A stretch of DNA of 64,000 nucleotides from Chitinophaga nivalis. Its GTDB lineage: Bacteria; Bacteroidota; Bacteroidia; Chitinophagales; Chitinophagaceae. Below, piece by piece: positions 27,949 to 36,497 of this stretch; the first letter of the stretch is position 1, and every line of letters begins with the position of its first letter. The stretch is taken from assembly GCF_025989125.1 (NCBI RefSeq), contig NZ_JAPDNR010000001.1:8172087-8236086 (forward strand). Reading direction: 5' to 3'. Position numbers and translations under genes: made by a program. Under the pieces are notes generated by a model, which was given only the letters and a program-made list of their open reading frames with translations, did no database searches and had not been told where the DNA came from.

Positions 27949-27978
27949 ACAAAAAGGACCATATAGGTCCTTTTTGTA
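27949..27978 (-). terminator. Intrinsic terminator after the DedA gene
   Basis: A near-perfect palindrome (AAAAAGGACC / GGTCCTTTTT plus flanking pairs) carries a T-rich tail on the minus strand. Confidence 0.75.
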
Positions 27979-28008
27979 GTATTTTTTTTACAACTATGTA
28001 GTATTTTT

Positions 28009-28695
28009 TTACACCGCGGAATCGGTGACTTCCGGCTTCTCTTCGGCCGGATCGTGTGGCCGCGGTTTGGCTTTACCAAAAATCAGTTTGATAAACACCG
28101 GTAAGGTAGTAACCAGTACAATCACCAGGATCACCAGTTCCAGGCGATCTTTCAGACCTGGGAACAGTTTATCGAGGTAGTGCCCTGCCAGCATCATAGA
28201 GAATACCCAGGCAAAGGAACCGATGACATTATATAACATGAATTTTTTGCGGTCCATTTGTACGATACCTGCCACAATCGGGGCAAACGTACGGATGATC
28301 GGCAGGAAGCGGGCAAAGAAAATAGCGCCGCCACCATATTTAACGAAGAAATCGTGGGCCTGATGCAGGTGTTTCTGTTTAAAGAAAAACGTGTCTTTCT
28401 TTTTAAACATCAGCGGACCGGATTTCTGACCGAACCAGAAACCCACCATATTTCCCAGCACCCCTGCTACCGCAATCAGCAACATGAGTACCACCAGGGG
28501 CATATCAAAGAAGCTGCGGCTCAGGTCTTCCCCATAGATACCTGCTACAAACAGCAGGGAGTCTCCCGGCAGGAAAAATCCAATAAACAAGCCTGTTTCT
28601 GCAAAAATAATTGCCAGCAACAGGTACAGTCCACCATGTTCAATAATCCACGAGGGATTAATGAGGTGTTTAAAAAACTCAATCATCTGGTCCAT
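28009..28695 (-). CDS. DedA-family (VTT domain) membrane protein
   Basis: The 228 residues have the DedA marks: ETGLFIGFFLPGDSLLFVAG (the E and GD motif), GNMVGFWFGQKSGPLMFKKK, the F-H-KYGGGAIFFARFLPIIRTFAPI arginine motif and GSFAWVFSMMLAGHYLDKLF. DedA proteins are inner-membrane lipid scramblase or flippase-like proteins that help recycle undecaprenyl-phosphate or phospholipids. It lies 44 nt downstream of the symporter gene on the same strand and may be read with it. Confidence 0.92.
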   Translation of the reverse strand: MDQMIEFFKHLINPSWIIEHGGLYLLLAIIFAETGLFIGFFLPGDSLLFVAGIYGEDLSRSFFDMPLVVLMLLIAVAGVLGNMVGFWFGQKSGPLMFKKKDTFFFKQKHLHQAHDFFVKYGGGAIFFARFLPIIRTFAPIVAGIVQMDRKKFMLYNVIGSFAWVFSMMLAGHYLDKLFPGLKDRLELVILVIVLVTTLPVFIKLIFGKAKPRPHDPAEEKPEVTDSAV

Positions 28696-28739
28696 GCTAA
28701 ATACTCAGTTTCAGAATCGGTAAAATATGAATTAATCTG

Positions 28740-30020
28740 TTACACTTTTGTTAAGGTAGCGTTAGCAATTTCGCCGGCGTTCTTATTTTCCCATTTAGAA
28801 ACTACTGCTGTAGCCATGGCATTACCGATTACATTGGTAGCAGAACGGCCCATATCCAGCAGGTGATCCACACCCAGCAACAATACCAGTCCTCCTTCCG
28901 GAATATGGAACATAGACAGGGTTCCTGCTATTACTACCAGCGATGCGCGGGGAACGCCGGCAATACCTTTACTGGTAATCATGAGTACCAGCAGCATGGT
29001 GATCTGCTGATCAATAGTCAGGTGCATACCATAAGCCTGGGCTATAAACAGGCTGGCAAAGGTCATATACATCATAGAACCATCCAGGTTAAAAGAGTAA
29101 CCCAGCGGTAATACAAAACTTACGATACGGCTATCACATCCGAATTTTTCCAGTTCTTCCATGGTGCGGGGGTAAGCCGCCTCACTGCTGGCAGTGGCAA
29201 AAGCCAGTAACAACGGATCTTTAATATGTTTCAGTAATTTAAATACGGGTTTACCTAAAATCAGCCATCCTACCAATGCCAGTACTATCCACAGGCTGAA
29301 TAAGCCGCCATAAAACTGTACGATGAATTTACCGTAGGTAATTAATACACCAGGCCCTTTGATGGCGATGATGGCAGACATAGCGCCAAATACAGCAAAT
29401 GGTGCGAAGTTCATCACAAAGCCGGTTACTTTCAGCATGATGTGCGCCACGCTATCCAGTAACTTGACAACCGGCATCGCTTTTTCGCCGATGGCAGCAG
29501 CGGCTACCCCAAAGAAAATAGAGAATACAACGATCTGTAATATTTCATTGGTAGCCATCGCACTGATCACGCTATCCGGTACCACGTGGTGAAAGAAGCC
29601 TTTCAGGGACATATCTGCCTTGGCAATTCCCGTTGCGGCATGTGCATCCGGCAACGGTAAATTCAGCGATACCCCTGGTTGCAGGATGTTTACCAGCACC
29701 AATCCCAGGAACAATGATACAAAGGTTGCACTGATAAACCACAACATCGTTTTACCGCCAATACGGCCTACTGCTTTGATATCGCCCAGCTTCGCCACCC
29801 CCACTACCAGGGTGGAAAATACCAATGGAGCAATGATCATTTTAATGAGCCGCAGAAATATATCAGTAAGAATAGAAATTTTATCGGCGAATTCCTGCGC
29901 GAATCCGGGGGTTTTAGCATCTGCATTGCCATAGAGGAGGAATACGGCGTAACCGGTGCCGATACCAACTACCATGGCTATAAAAATATATAATGTCAAT
30001 ACGTTTGATGATTTCTTCAT
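28740..30020 (-). CDS. Dicarboxylate/amino acid:cation symporter (DAACS)
   Basis: The 426 residues have the DctA/GltP form. Hairpin and helix motifs are ASSEAAYPRTMEELEKFGC (serine-rich HP1) and LPLGYSFNLDGSMMYMTFAS (helix 7 NMDGT-like, here NLDGS), followed by SKGIAGVPRASLVVIAGTLS (HP2) and GVDHLLDMGRSATNVIGNAM (helix 8). It takes up C4-dicarboxylates or acidic amino acids with Na+ or H+. It is a plain family member and the DedA gene follows on the same strand. Confidence 0.93.
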   Translation of the reverse strand: MKKSSNVLTLYIFIAMVVGIGTGYAVFLLYGNADAKTPGFAQEFADKISILTDIFLRLIKMIIAPLVFSTLVVGVAKLGDIKAVGRIGGKTMLWFISATFVSLFLGLVLVNILQPGVSLNLPLPDAHAATGIAKADMSLKGFFHHVVPDSVISAMATNEILQIVVFSIFFGVAAAAIGEKAMPVVKLLDSVAHIMLKVTGFVMNFAPFAVFGAMSAIIAIKGPGVLITYGKFIVQFYGGLFSLWIVLALVGWLILGKPVFKLLKHIKDPLLLAFATASSEAAYPRTMEELEKFGCDSRIVSFVLPLGYSFNLDGSMMYMTFASLFIAQAYGMHLTIDQQITMLLVLMITSKGIAGVPRASLVVIAGTLSMFHIPEGGLVLLLGVDHLLDMGRSATNVIGNAMATAVVSKWENKNAGEIANATLTKV

Positions 30021-30154
30021 GCAGAGCCGGTATTTCTTCTTTAAAAAATTTAATAATGTATGTTGCTAATGGAAAATTTCCCAAAAATAAGGTTAAGCAG
30101 CTAAAAACGAACCTGAGCGGGCAAAATAAAAGTAATCGTTTATAATTTAGATAT

Positions 30155-30162
30155 TATATTTG
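30155..30162 (+). promoter_or_regulatory. Promoter -7 box of the amino acid permease
   Basis: TATATTTG fits TAnnTTTG and lies 63 nt before the start codon. Confidence 0.5.
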
Positions 30163-30225
30163 GCGACCGACAACCATCAACAACAAACTAAACTACCTTA
30201 ACACGTCAACCACAATAAGATTGCT

Positions 30226-31725
30226 ATGAGCAAACTCTTTGCTAAAAAACAACTCTCTGTTTTACTCTCCGAAGCATCAGACTCAGAAAAAGGACTCAAG
30301 CGAACGCTGGGTGCCGGTTCTCTGATTGCCCTCGGTATCGGCGCTATCATTGGAGCCGGTTTGTTTGTAAGAACAGCGGCAGCTGCCGGACAGCATGCCG
30401 GACCCGCTGTCACTATTTCCTTCATCATTGCCGCTATCGGATGCGCACTGGCAGGATTATGCTATGCAGAATTTGCCTCTATGATCCCTATTGCCGGTAG
30501 TGCCTATACTTATTCCTATGCTACTCTGGGAGAATTTATTGCCTGGATCATCGGTTGGGACCTCGTGCTGGAATATGCATTAGGCGCCGCTACCGTAGCT
30601 ATCGGGTGGTCGCAGTACCTCAATAAACTGCTGACCAATGTTTTCCACATTACCATTCCCTATGAATGGTGTCATAGCCCATTTGAGACCTCCGACGCCG
30701 GCGTACAGGGTATTATGAACGTACCATCCCTGTTTATCGTGCTGGCGCTTACCTTATTGCTAATCCGCGGTATAAGCGGTTCTGCTATTGTGAATAACAT
30801 CATCGTTATCACCAAAGTTGCCATTGTGTTGCTGTTTATTTTCCTGGGATGGCAGTTTATCAATCCTGCTAACCACACGCCTTTCACCATTGCAGCTGAT
30901 GCCGGCACGGTAAAAATGCACAATGGTCAGATCGTGGATTACTCCCGCTTCTGGAATCATGGCTGGCCGGGTGTACTACGGGGAGCCGGGGTGGTATTCT
31001 TTGCCTTCATTGGTTTTGATGCCGTTTCCACCGCTGCGCAGGAAACCAAAAATCCGAAGAAGAACATGCCTATCGGTATCCTGGTATCGCTGGCTATCTG
31101 TACCCTGTTATACATTCTCTTTTCCTTTGTACTGACAGGTATCGCACCTTACTCCGACTTCCTGAAAGCAGGTGGTGAAGCATCTGTAGCGTATGCGATT
31201 GATACTTACATGCCTGGTTACCAGTGGTTATCTACCTTTATCACAGTGGCTATCCTGGCGGGATTTTCTTCCGTTATCCTGGTGATGCTGCTGGGTCAGA
31301 CCCGCGTATTTTACTCTATGAGTAACGACGGACTGGTACCGCCTGTATTCTCCAAACTGCATCCGAAATACCGTACACCGTACCGTTCTCAATGGATGTT
31401 TTTTGTGTTTGTATCCCTGTTTTCCGGTTTCATACCTGACAACGTAGTAGGCGACATGACCAGTATCGGTACCCTGTTTGCCTTTGTACTGGTATGTATC
31501 GGCGTTATTGTGATGCGTAAGAGCAATCCGGAGGTTCCCCGTTCTTTCCGTACGCCGCTGGTGCCATTTGTTCCTATCCTGGGGGCACTTTTCTGCTTAA
31601 CCATGATTATCAGCCTTGGACTGGAAAACTGGGCCCGTTTATTTGTATGGCTGGGCATTGGTTTCATTATATACTTCGGTTATAGCGTGAAACACAGTAA
31701 AGCCCGTAAAATGTTGGATAAATAA
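30226..31725 (+). CDS. APC-superfamily amino acid permease (cationic amino acid transporter-like)
   Basis: The 499 residues have 12 or more membrane helices. The first helix motif LGAGSLIALGIGAIIGAGLF is the APC substrate-binding break, and FFAFIGFDAVSTAAQETKNP in helix 6 matches the CAT/YfnA subgroup. It should import or exchange amino acids, probably cationic or neutral. N-terminal residues LFAKKQLSVLLSEASDSEKG are a typical cytosolic lead for this group. It is monocistronic, with a promoter and a strong terminator. Confidence 0.92.
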   Translation: MSKLFAKKQLSVLLSEASDSEKGLKRTLGAGSLIALGIGAIIGAGLFVRTAAAAGQHAGPAVTISFIIAAIGCALAGLCYAEFASMIPIAGSAYTYSYATLGEFIAWIIGWDLVLEYALGAATVAIGWSQYLNKLLTNVFHITIPYEWCHSPFETSDAGVQGIMNVPSLFIVLALTLLLIRGISGSAIVNNIIVITKVAIVLLFIFLGWQFINPANHTPFTIAADAGTVKMHNGQIVDYSRFWNHGWPGVLRGAGVVFFAFIGFDAVSTAAQETKNPKKNMPIGILVSLAICTLLYILFSFVLTGIAPYSDFLKAGGEASVAYAIDTYMPGYQWLSTFITVAILAGFSSVILVMLLGQTRVFYSMSNDGLVPPVFSKLHPKYRTPYRSQWMFFVFVSLFSGFIPDNVVGDMTSIGTLFAFVLVCIGVIVMRKSNPEVPRSFRTPLVPFVPILGALFCLTMIISLGLENWARLFVWLGIGFIIYFGYSVKHSKARKMLDK

Positions 31726-31741
31726 TTAATTATATATCTTA

Positions 31742-31797
31742 CAGCAAGGGGGAAAGGCGAAAATGCATTCATTTTCACTTTTCCCCCTTGCTGTTTT
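31742..31797 (+). terminator. Intrinsic terminator after the permease gene
   Basis: A 14-bp perfect stem (CAGCAAGGGGGAAA / TTTCCCCCTTGCTG) ends in TTTT. Confidence 0.8.
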
Positions 31798-31817
31798 CTC
31801 ACTTATACAGAATCTCT

Positions 31818-31825
31818 TATTTTTG
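31818..31825 (+). promoter_or_regulatory. Promoter -7 box of the YebC-family gene
   Basis: TATTTTTG fits TAnnTTTG and lies 44 nt before the chosen start at 31869. A longer in-frame start at 31788 would lie upstream of this promoter and inside the previous terminator. Confidence 0.55.
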
Positions 31826-31868
31826 CGTTCTGAATTTACAAGTCACCTATAATTATATACCTCTCAAA

Positions 31869-32579
31869 ATGGGAAGAATATTTGAAGTAAGAAAATCGAC
31901 CATGTTTGCCCGCTGGGATAAAATGGCCAAAGCATTCTCGAGAATTGGAAAAGAAATAGCCATTGCGGTAAAGGCTGCAGGCCCCGACCCCGACAACAAC
32001 CCTGCGCTGCGCCGCTGCATCCTCAATGCGAAGAGCGTAAACATGCCTAAAGACCGCGTAGATGCGGCCATTAAGCGTGCGATGGGCAAAGACAAGACCG
32101 ATTACGAAGAAGTGGTTTATGAAGGGTATGCACCGCATGGTGTGGCCGTTATCATAGATACTGCTACTGATAATACTACCCGTACTGTAGCCAACCTCCG
32201 TATGCACTTTACCAAAGGTGGCGGTAGTTTGGGTAACAGTGGTTCCGTAGGTTTCCTGTTTAACCGTGTAGGTGAATTCAAAATTAAAAATGCCGGCCAG
32301 GATATAGAAGAGCTGGAACTGGAACTGATCGACTTTGGTTTGGAAGAAATCGGGGAAGACAGTGAAGGCAATATTATCATCCGGGCAGCCTTTACCGAAT
32401 ATGGTAACATGGCCAAAGCGCTGGAAGATAAAAAGCTGGAAGTGATCAGCTCTGAGCTGAAACGTATTCCTACTACCACTGTGGAGCTGAATGATGAGCA
32501 GGCGAAAGAAGTGCTGGAACTGGTAGACCGCCTGGAGCAGGACGACGACGTACAGCAGGTTTTCTACAATCTGAAATAA
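31869..32579 (+). CDS. YebC/PmpR-family (TACO1-like) protein
   Basis: The start at 31869 gives 236 residues and places the family N-terminus MGRIFEVRKSTMFARWDKMA at residue 1. Conserved segments are DPDNNPALRRCILNAKSVNM, VYEGYAPHGVAVIIDTATDN and FTKGGGSLGNSGSVGFLF. Members were annotated as transcription factors, but recent work on bacterial YebC and mitochondrial TACO1 points to relief of ribosome stalling at polyproline. That makes its presence near an unusual EF-P of interest, though no link is shown here. Confidence 0.93.
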   Translation: MGRIFEVRKSTMFARWDKMAKAFSRIGKEIAIAVKAAGPDPDNNPALRRCILNAKSVNMPKDRVDAAIKRAMGKDKTDYEEVVYEGYAPHGVAVIIDTATDNTTRTVANLRMHFTKGGGSLGNSGSVGFLFNRVGEFKIKNAGQDIEELELELIDFGLEEIGEDSEGNIIIRAAFTEYGNMAKALEDKKLEVISSELKRIPTTTVELNDEQAKEVLELVDRLEQDDDVQQVFYNLK

Positions 32580-32612
32580 GGTTATCTTTTTATAATATTA
32601 CCACCAAACAAG

Positions 32613-32643
32613 AACGTCCGCCTATTACAGGCGGACGTTTTTG
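32613..32643 (+). terminator. Intrinsic terminator after the YebC-family gene
   Basis: A 10-bp stem (AACGTCCGCC / GGCGGACGTT) is followed by a T-run. Confidence 0.85.
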
Positions 32644-32679
32644 CTGATTGGAACGGTAAAATAGTTCCTGGCCTGGCTT

Positions 32680-33402
32680 TTACGCTTTGGCAATCATGTG
32701 GGTTCGGTCCAGTTCATTGATAATGAACATGAGGCCTTTTCCATGATAGGTTTCCAATTTTACGGAGGGATCTTGCGCAATGTGCTTGCGTAAACGGGTG
32801 AGGTAAACGTCCATTACCCGTTTTGTAAAGAAATCGTCTTGTCCCCAAACGCTGTTGAGGATCTGCTCCCTTAACAATTTCTTATTTGAATTTTCGCAGA
32901 GGAAGCGAAGGAGTTCCGCCTCTTTTGGGGCCATACGAACATGGGCTTCAGAATCTTTATGTCTGATGTTGAATTGAGTATAGTCAAAAACCAGGTTACC
33001 CATGGTATATACGATCCGCTTTTCGCTCCGGAGGAGTTTACTGCGTTTCACATATACTTCTATGCGATAGATGAGTTCCTGTACATTAAAGGGCTTGGTC
33101 ACATAATCATCGGCGCCGCATTCAAAGCCCTGCATTTTGTCCTGCTCCATATAGCGGGACGTCGTAAAAATGATTGGAATATTCTCATCGATGGAACGGA
33201 TATCACGCGCAAGGGTAAAACCATCTTTTTTCGGCATTACCACGTCGAGTAAACAAACGTCGTAGATACTTTTCTGAAAATGATCCCAACCGTCTTCACC
33301 GTCTTCACAAAGGGTTACATCATAACCAGCTCGCTCCAGTTGTCTTTTCACAACCTTCGCAAAGAACTGATCGTCTTCCACGAAAAGAATGCCTGTTTTC
33401 AT
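32680..33402 (-). CDS. OmpR/PhoB-family response regulator (RprY-like)
   Basis: The 240 residues have a receiver domain with acidic pocket D10/D11 (FVEDDQ), phospho-acceptor D53 (CLLDVVMPKKDG) and the Lys in DDYVTKPFNVQEL. The C-terminal winged helix is seen in MAPKEAELLRFLCENSNKKL and FFTKRVMDVYLTRLRKHI. This form, with the VWGQDDFFTKRVMDVY segment, is the Bacteroidota RprY type. No histidine kinase gene is adjacent, so it is an orphan here. Targets are unknown. Confidence 0.92.
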   Translation of the reverse strand: MKTGILFVEDDQFFAKVVKRQLERAGYDVTLCEDGEDGWDHFQKSIYDVCLLDVVMPKKDGFTLARDIRSIDENIPIIFTTSRYMEQDKMQGFECGADDYVTKPFNVQELIYRIEVYVKRSKLLRSEKRIVYTMGNLVFDYTQFNIRHKDSEAHVRMAPKEAELLRFLCENSNKKLLREQILNSVWGQDDFFTKRVMDVYLTRLRKHIAQDPSVKLETYHGKGLMFIINELDRTHMIAKA

Positions 33403-33633
33403 ATTGCGGGTGATTTTGGATGATTGAATCTCAGCAGTTAGTTAATACATAAGTTATCAGTTAAATGTAATAGGCAACAAAAGGGTGATCGACTCCGAAT
33501 TTTCATGATGTGCAACGATAAGGTAACCCGAGGGACCGACTAAATTTGATTTGTTGTCATTCTACATTCTAATAAACAGGTTTTAACAAACGGCGGGGTA
33601 TCTCTCCGTAAAAAAAATTTTACCCGCTCCGTT

Positions 33634-34590
33634 TTAATTCACCACATGCCGGGTCTGACCCGCTAAAAACGCCCTCACATTATCAATGGCCGTCATCATC
33701 AGCCGGCTTCTGGCATCGCGTGTAGCCCAGGCAATATGCGGAGTTATCAATACACCGGGCGCCGTGATCAACGGATTATCTGCCGCCGGTGGCTCCACCG
33801 ATAATACATCCAGTCCGGCGCCGGCAATCGTACCTGCTGCCAAAGCTGCCGCCAGATCCGCCTCCCGGATCAAAGGTCCCCGGCTGGTATTAATTAAGAA
33901 CGCACTTTTTTTCATGGTAGCCAGCAACGCGGCATTGACAAACTCCCGGTTATCCACATTCAACGGGCAATGCAGCGATACGATATCCGCCTCCCGGAAA
34001 CAAACTTCCTGGCTCACAAACGCCACTCCTGCCATCGCGTCCCGCTCCGGATACTTATGACTCACGATTACCTTCATGCCGAAAGCCAGCGCTATACGGG
34101 CCACGGCCTGCCCTATCTGCCCGAAGCCGATAATCCCCAGCGTCTTGCCATCCAGCTCTGTCAGCGGCGCTTTCCAGTAGCTGAAATCTATGCTGCGCGT
34201 CCACTCCCCTGCCCGTACACTATCCGCATGCAGGCCTACCCGGTTGCATAATTCCAGGATGAGCGCAAAAGTCAGCTGGGCCACCGACGCCGTACCATAG
34301 GCCGGTACATTGGTCACCGGTATACCCCGCTCCCGCGCTGCCGCCAGGTCTACCACATTATATCCTGTAGCAATAACCCCGATATATTCCAGCTGGGGCA
34401 GCTCCCGGATGGTTGCTCCACTGATCACCGATTTATTCGTTAACAAGATATGCGCATGTTTCGACCGTTCCGGTACCAGGTGTTCCGGTGTTCTGTCGTA
34501 AATCGTTACGTTACCCAGCGCCTCCAAAGACGACCAGTCCAGGTCACCGGGGTTTAAAGCAAATCCGTCCAGTACAACAATGTTCTTCAT
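33634..34590 (-). CDS. D-2-hydroxyacid dehydrogenase (glycerate dehydrogenase-like)
   Basis: The 318 residues have both halves of the D-isomer 2-hydroxyacid dehydrogenase fold. LGIIGFGQIGQAVARIALAF is the NAD(P)-binding motif; INTSRGPLIREADLAAAL holds the substrate Arg region; GAGLDVLSVEPPAADNPLI carries the Glu and TPHIAWATRDARSR the catalytic His. N-terminal SVISGATIRELPQLEYIGVI fits hydroxypyruvate/glycerate reductases. It reduces 2-ketoacids, possibly hydroxypyruvate. It is divergent from the unknown gene at 35085, and a repeat array lies in the shared region. Confidence 0.88.
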   Translation of the reverse strand: MKNIVVLDGFALNPGDLDWSSLEALGNVTIYDRTPEHLVPERSKHAHILLTNKSVISGATIRELPQLEYIGVIATGYNVVDLAAARERGIPVTNVPAYGTASVAQLTFALILELCNRVGLHADSVRAGEWTRSIDFSYWKAPLTELDGKTLGIIGFGQIGQAVARIALAFGMKVIVSHKYPERDAMAGVAFVSQEVCFREADIVSLHCPLNVDNREFVNAALLATMKKSAFLINTSRGPLIREADLAAALAAGTIAGAGLDVLSVEPPAADNPLITAPGVLITPHIAWATRDARSRLMMTAIDNVRAFLAGQTRHVVN

Positions 34591-34686
34591 CCCTATTTTT
34601 TTGGCGATAAAATTAGGCCTATAATATTATGCGTCATAACAAATTGTATTAACGGTGGGCGTGTCTTATCATCCGATTGTCAATTT

Positions 34687-34928
34687 ATGATAGCCTGCTT
34701 ACACACCTTGACTGCCCGCTGTCGGACCTTGACTGCCTGTTTACACCGCCTTACTGTCAGTTTACAACCCTTGACTGCTTACTGACATTTCCTTTCTGTT
34801 TGCTTACACTGCTTGACTGTCAGTTTACATGACTTGACTGCCCCGTTACATCCTGTTTTTTACAATTGACAAGGCTTGTTTAACCGTTGACAAGACTGGA
34901 TAAACAACTGACAACACTTGATTTATTT
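34687..34928. repeat. Degenerate tandem repeat, 21-bp period, about ten units
   Basis: TTGACTG recurs at 34708, 34729, 34771, 34813 and 34834, with degenerate units at 34751 and 34792 keeping the same register. TTGACAA recurs at 34866 and 34887, with CTGACAA at 34908. The unit is roughly TTGACTGYCNGTTTACANNC; GTTTACA is the second conserved block. One unit (34834) is longer (32 nt) and divides two sub-blocks. Indels rule out coding. The 21-bp period equals two DNA turns, so all copies would face the same side. Confidence 0.8.
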
Positions 34929-35084
34929 TTTTGGTGATGTTAATTAATTATTGATATTGCGACCGATCGTTTGCACGATATTTATTTCCTGCCTACCCCA
35001 ACTTTCTGAGCAAATCACATAAGAGAAACTGTACACACTATATACAACCCTCAATGATTTATTTATCCTTTTAAGAAAAACCAC

Positions 35085-35762
35085 ATGAACCGTAGACAAC
35101 TCAATGTACTCAGCATGTTCCAGGCAGTACTGTCCCACCTGGACCAATTCCCTGCCACCTGGCAGCCTATCGCGCCGGCGGTACCCTTGATAGCCGGTTT
35201 CCGGACCAACGTTGCTGAGCTACTTACCCAATCTCAGTTGCAGGAGCAACACAACACTGTCGGGCACACCCAAAACAAAGATCAGCACTTCGACAAACTG
35301 CGCGACGCCATGCACCAGCTCAGTCTGAAAGCACGCGCATACGCCAAAAGCGATTCTTTGTACGTCATGCTCCAGGATGTAGATTTCCCCTACTCCGCCC
35401 TGGAAAACACCTCCGAACAATTGCTGCTGCAACGCGGCGCGCGTATTGCGCAGCATACCCGGCAGGCATTGCCCTCCCTGGAACCTTATCAGGTAACAGA
35501 AGCGGAAATCACGGCCCTCGAAAAACTTATCGCAGAAGCCGCCCCACTCGCCCCGCAACGTAACGTCATTGCGGGCTCCAGGAAAACTGCTACCAGCACG
35601 ATTCCTGAAATTATTAATGCAGCAAAAGAAAAATTAGACATTCTCGACGACCTAGTAGAAGGACTGGTGACCGACGTCACCTTTGCAGAAACGTATTTTA
35701 ACCTGAGACGAATTAACGATACACCCGGCAGGAATAATTCCAAACCCTCCAAAGACAATTGA
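35085..35762 (+). CDS. Uncharacterised helical cytosolic protein
   Basis: The 225 residues (MNRRQLNVLSMFQAVLSHLD) have no signal peptide or membrane segment and look mostly alpha-helical, with segments such as KDQHFDKLRDAMHQLSLKAR and AAKEKLDILDDLVEGLVTDV. The C-terminal LRRINDTPGRNNS tail looks flexible. I do not recognise a named family; similar anonymous proteins occur in Bacteroidota. It is monocistronic, with the 21-bp repeat array upstream and a good terminator behind it. Confidence 0.75.
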   Translation: MNRRQLNVLSMFQAVLSHLDQFPATWQPIAPAVPLIAGFRTNVAELLTQSQLQEQHNTVGHTQNKDQHFDKLRDAMHQLSLKARAYAKSDSLYVMLQDVDFPYSALENTSEQLLLQRGARIAQHTRQALPSLEPYQVTEAEITALEKLIAEAAPLAPQRNVIAGSRKTATSTIPEIINAAKEKLDILDDLVEGLVTDVTFAETYFNLRRINDTPGRNNSKPSKDN

Positions 35763-35792
35763 TGGTTGGAATATAGGTGTATAGTTTCGGAG

Positions 35793-35821
35793 ACGGCGAT
35801 GTGAGAGCATCGCCGTTTTTT
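35793..35821 (+). terminator. Intrinsic terminator after the gene at 35085
   Basis: A 9-bp stem (ACGGCGATG / CATCGCCGT) with a 6-nt loop is followed by a T-run. Confidence 0.85.
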
Positions 35822-35948
35822 CATTTATGAACTTTTTTAATTCACAAATAGTCTCACCTCTTATACTCCCTGTAGTACTTTAGTTCGATAATGGTGAATA
35901 TCCATTTTGAATAACTTTTCCCGTTATTTTCGATAGAAAAATTTCCCT

Positions 35949-36221
35949 ATGAGCAAAAAATTCTTGGTAGAAGTCACCTCCCAGCATCCCTCTTCTAAAG
36001 GCAAATTATTACTCTCTATCTTAGGTGAAGAACCTAATGACGCAGCTATATTCGACACCCTCCCCGGCGTTAACAGAAAACGTAGAGGGCCTTATCATTA
36101 TGAACTCCGGTTTGGATATACCAGTTCAAACGCCGATGTATTAGGCTACAAAGCAAAATACCTGCGTACCACCGATCAGTTAAAAGAATGTATCAAAGTG
36201 CTGGCAGCACAAGTGTCGTAA
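35949..36221 (+). CDS. Small uncharacterised protein
   Basis: The 90 residues (MSKKFLVEVTSQHPSSKGKL) have no signal peptide or membrane segment. The sequence is rich in Lys/Arg (GVNRKRRGPYHYELRFGY), with an even mix of strands and helices. No family recognised. Codon use looks like the core genes. It is the last gene before CRISPR array 1, 277 nt upstream of its first repeat. Confidence 0.6.
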   Translation: MSKKFLVEVTSQHPSSKGKLLLSILGEEPNDAAIFDTLPGVNRKRRGPYHYELRFGYTSSNADVLGYKAKYLRTTDQLKECIKVLAAQVS

Positions 36222-36497
36222 TTTTTTTGAGAGAAATATTTTTTATTCTGATGAAAAATAGTAACTTCAAAACAGCTTCCTCAGCTAACTTTGTATCCAT
36301 GTAACTTTGTTATTTAATGCACATTTGAATACCTGTCCCACAAGGTGTTTCAAATGTTTGCTGCTTGTTGTTTGTTCAGATGTTTGATGTATAATGCTTG
36401 GGGACTTTTGCTTTGCTTTATGTTGCTTTTGGGTTTTTAAAATTTGTAATTAATCAGGATGGCTTACCTATTATATATTTTGATGTTTATTTGGTGT
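36222..36497. other. T-rich flank upstream of CRISPR array 1
   Basis: These 276 nt are strongly T-rich on the plus strand and contain no gene. I saw no further repeat remnants beyond the degenerate first repeat. Confidence 0.5.

Noticed and set aside
30226..31725. Many open frames opposite to genes across the window (for example opposite purL, cas9, accC and secY)
   Set aside because: They are shadows of well-supported genes and carry no family features.
34687..34928. 21-bp repeat as a coding heptapeptide repeat or as a CRISPR array
   Set aside because: Units have single-base indels and no open frame, and there are no unique spacers between them.
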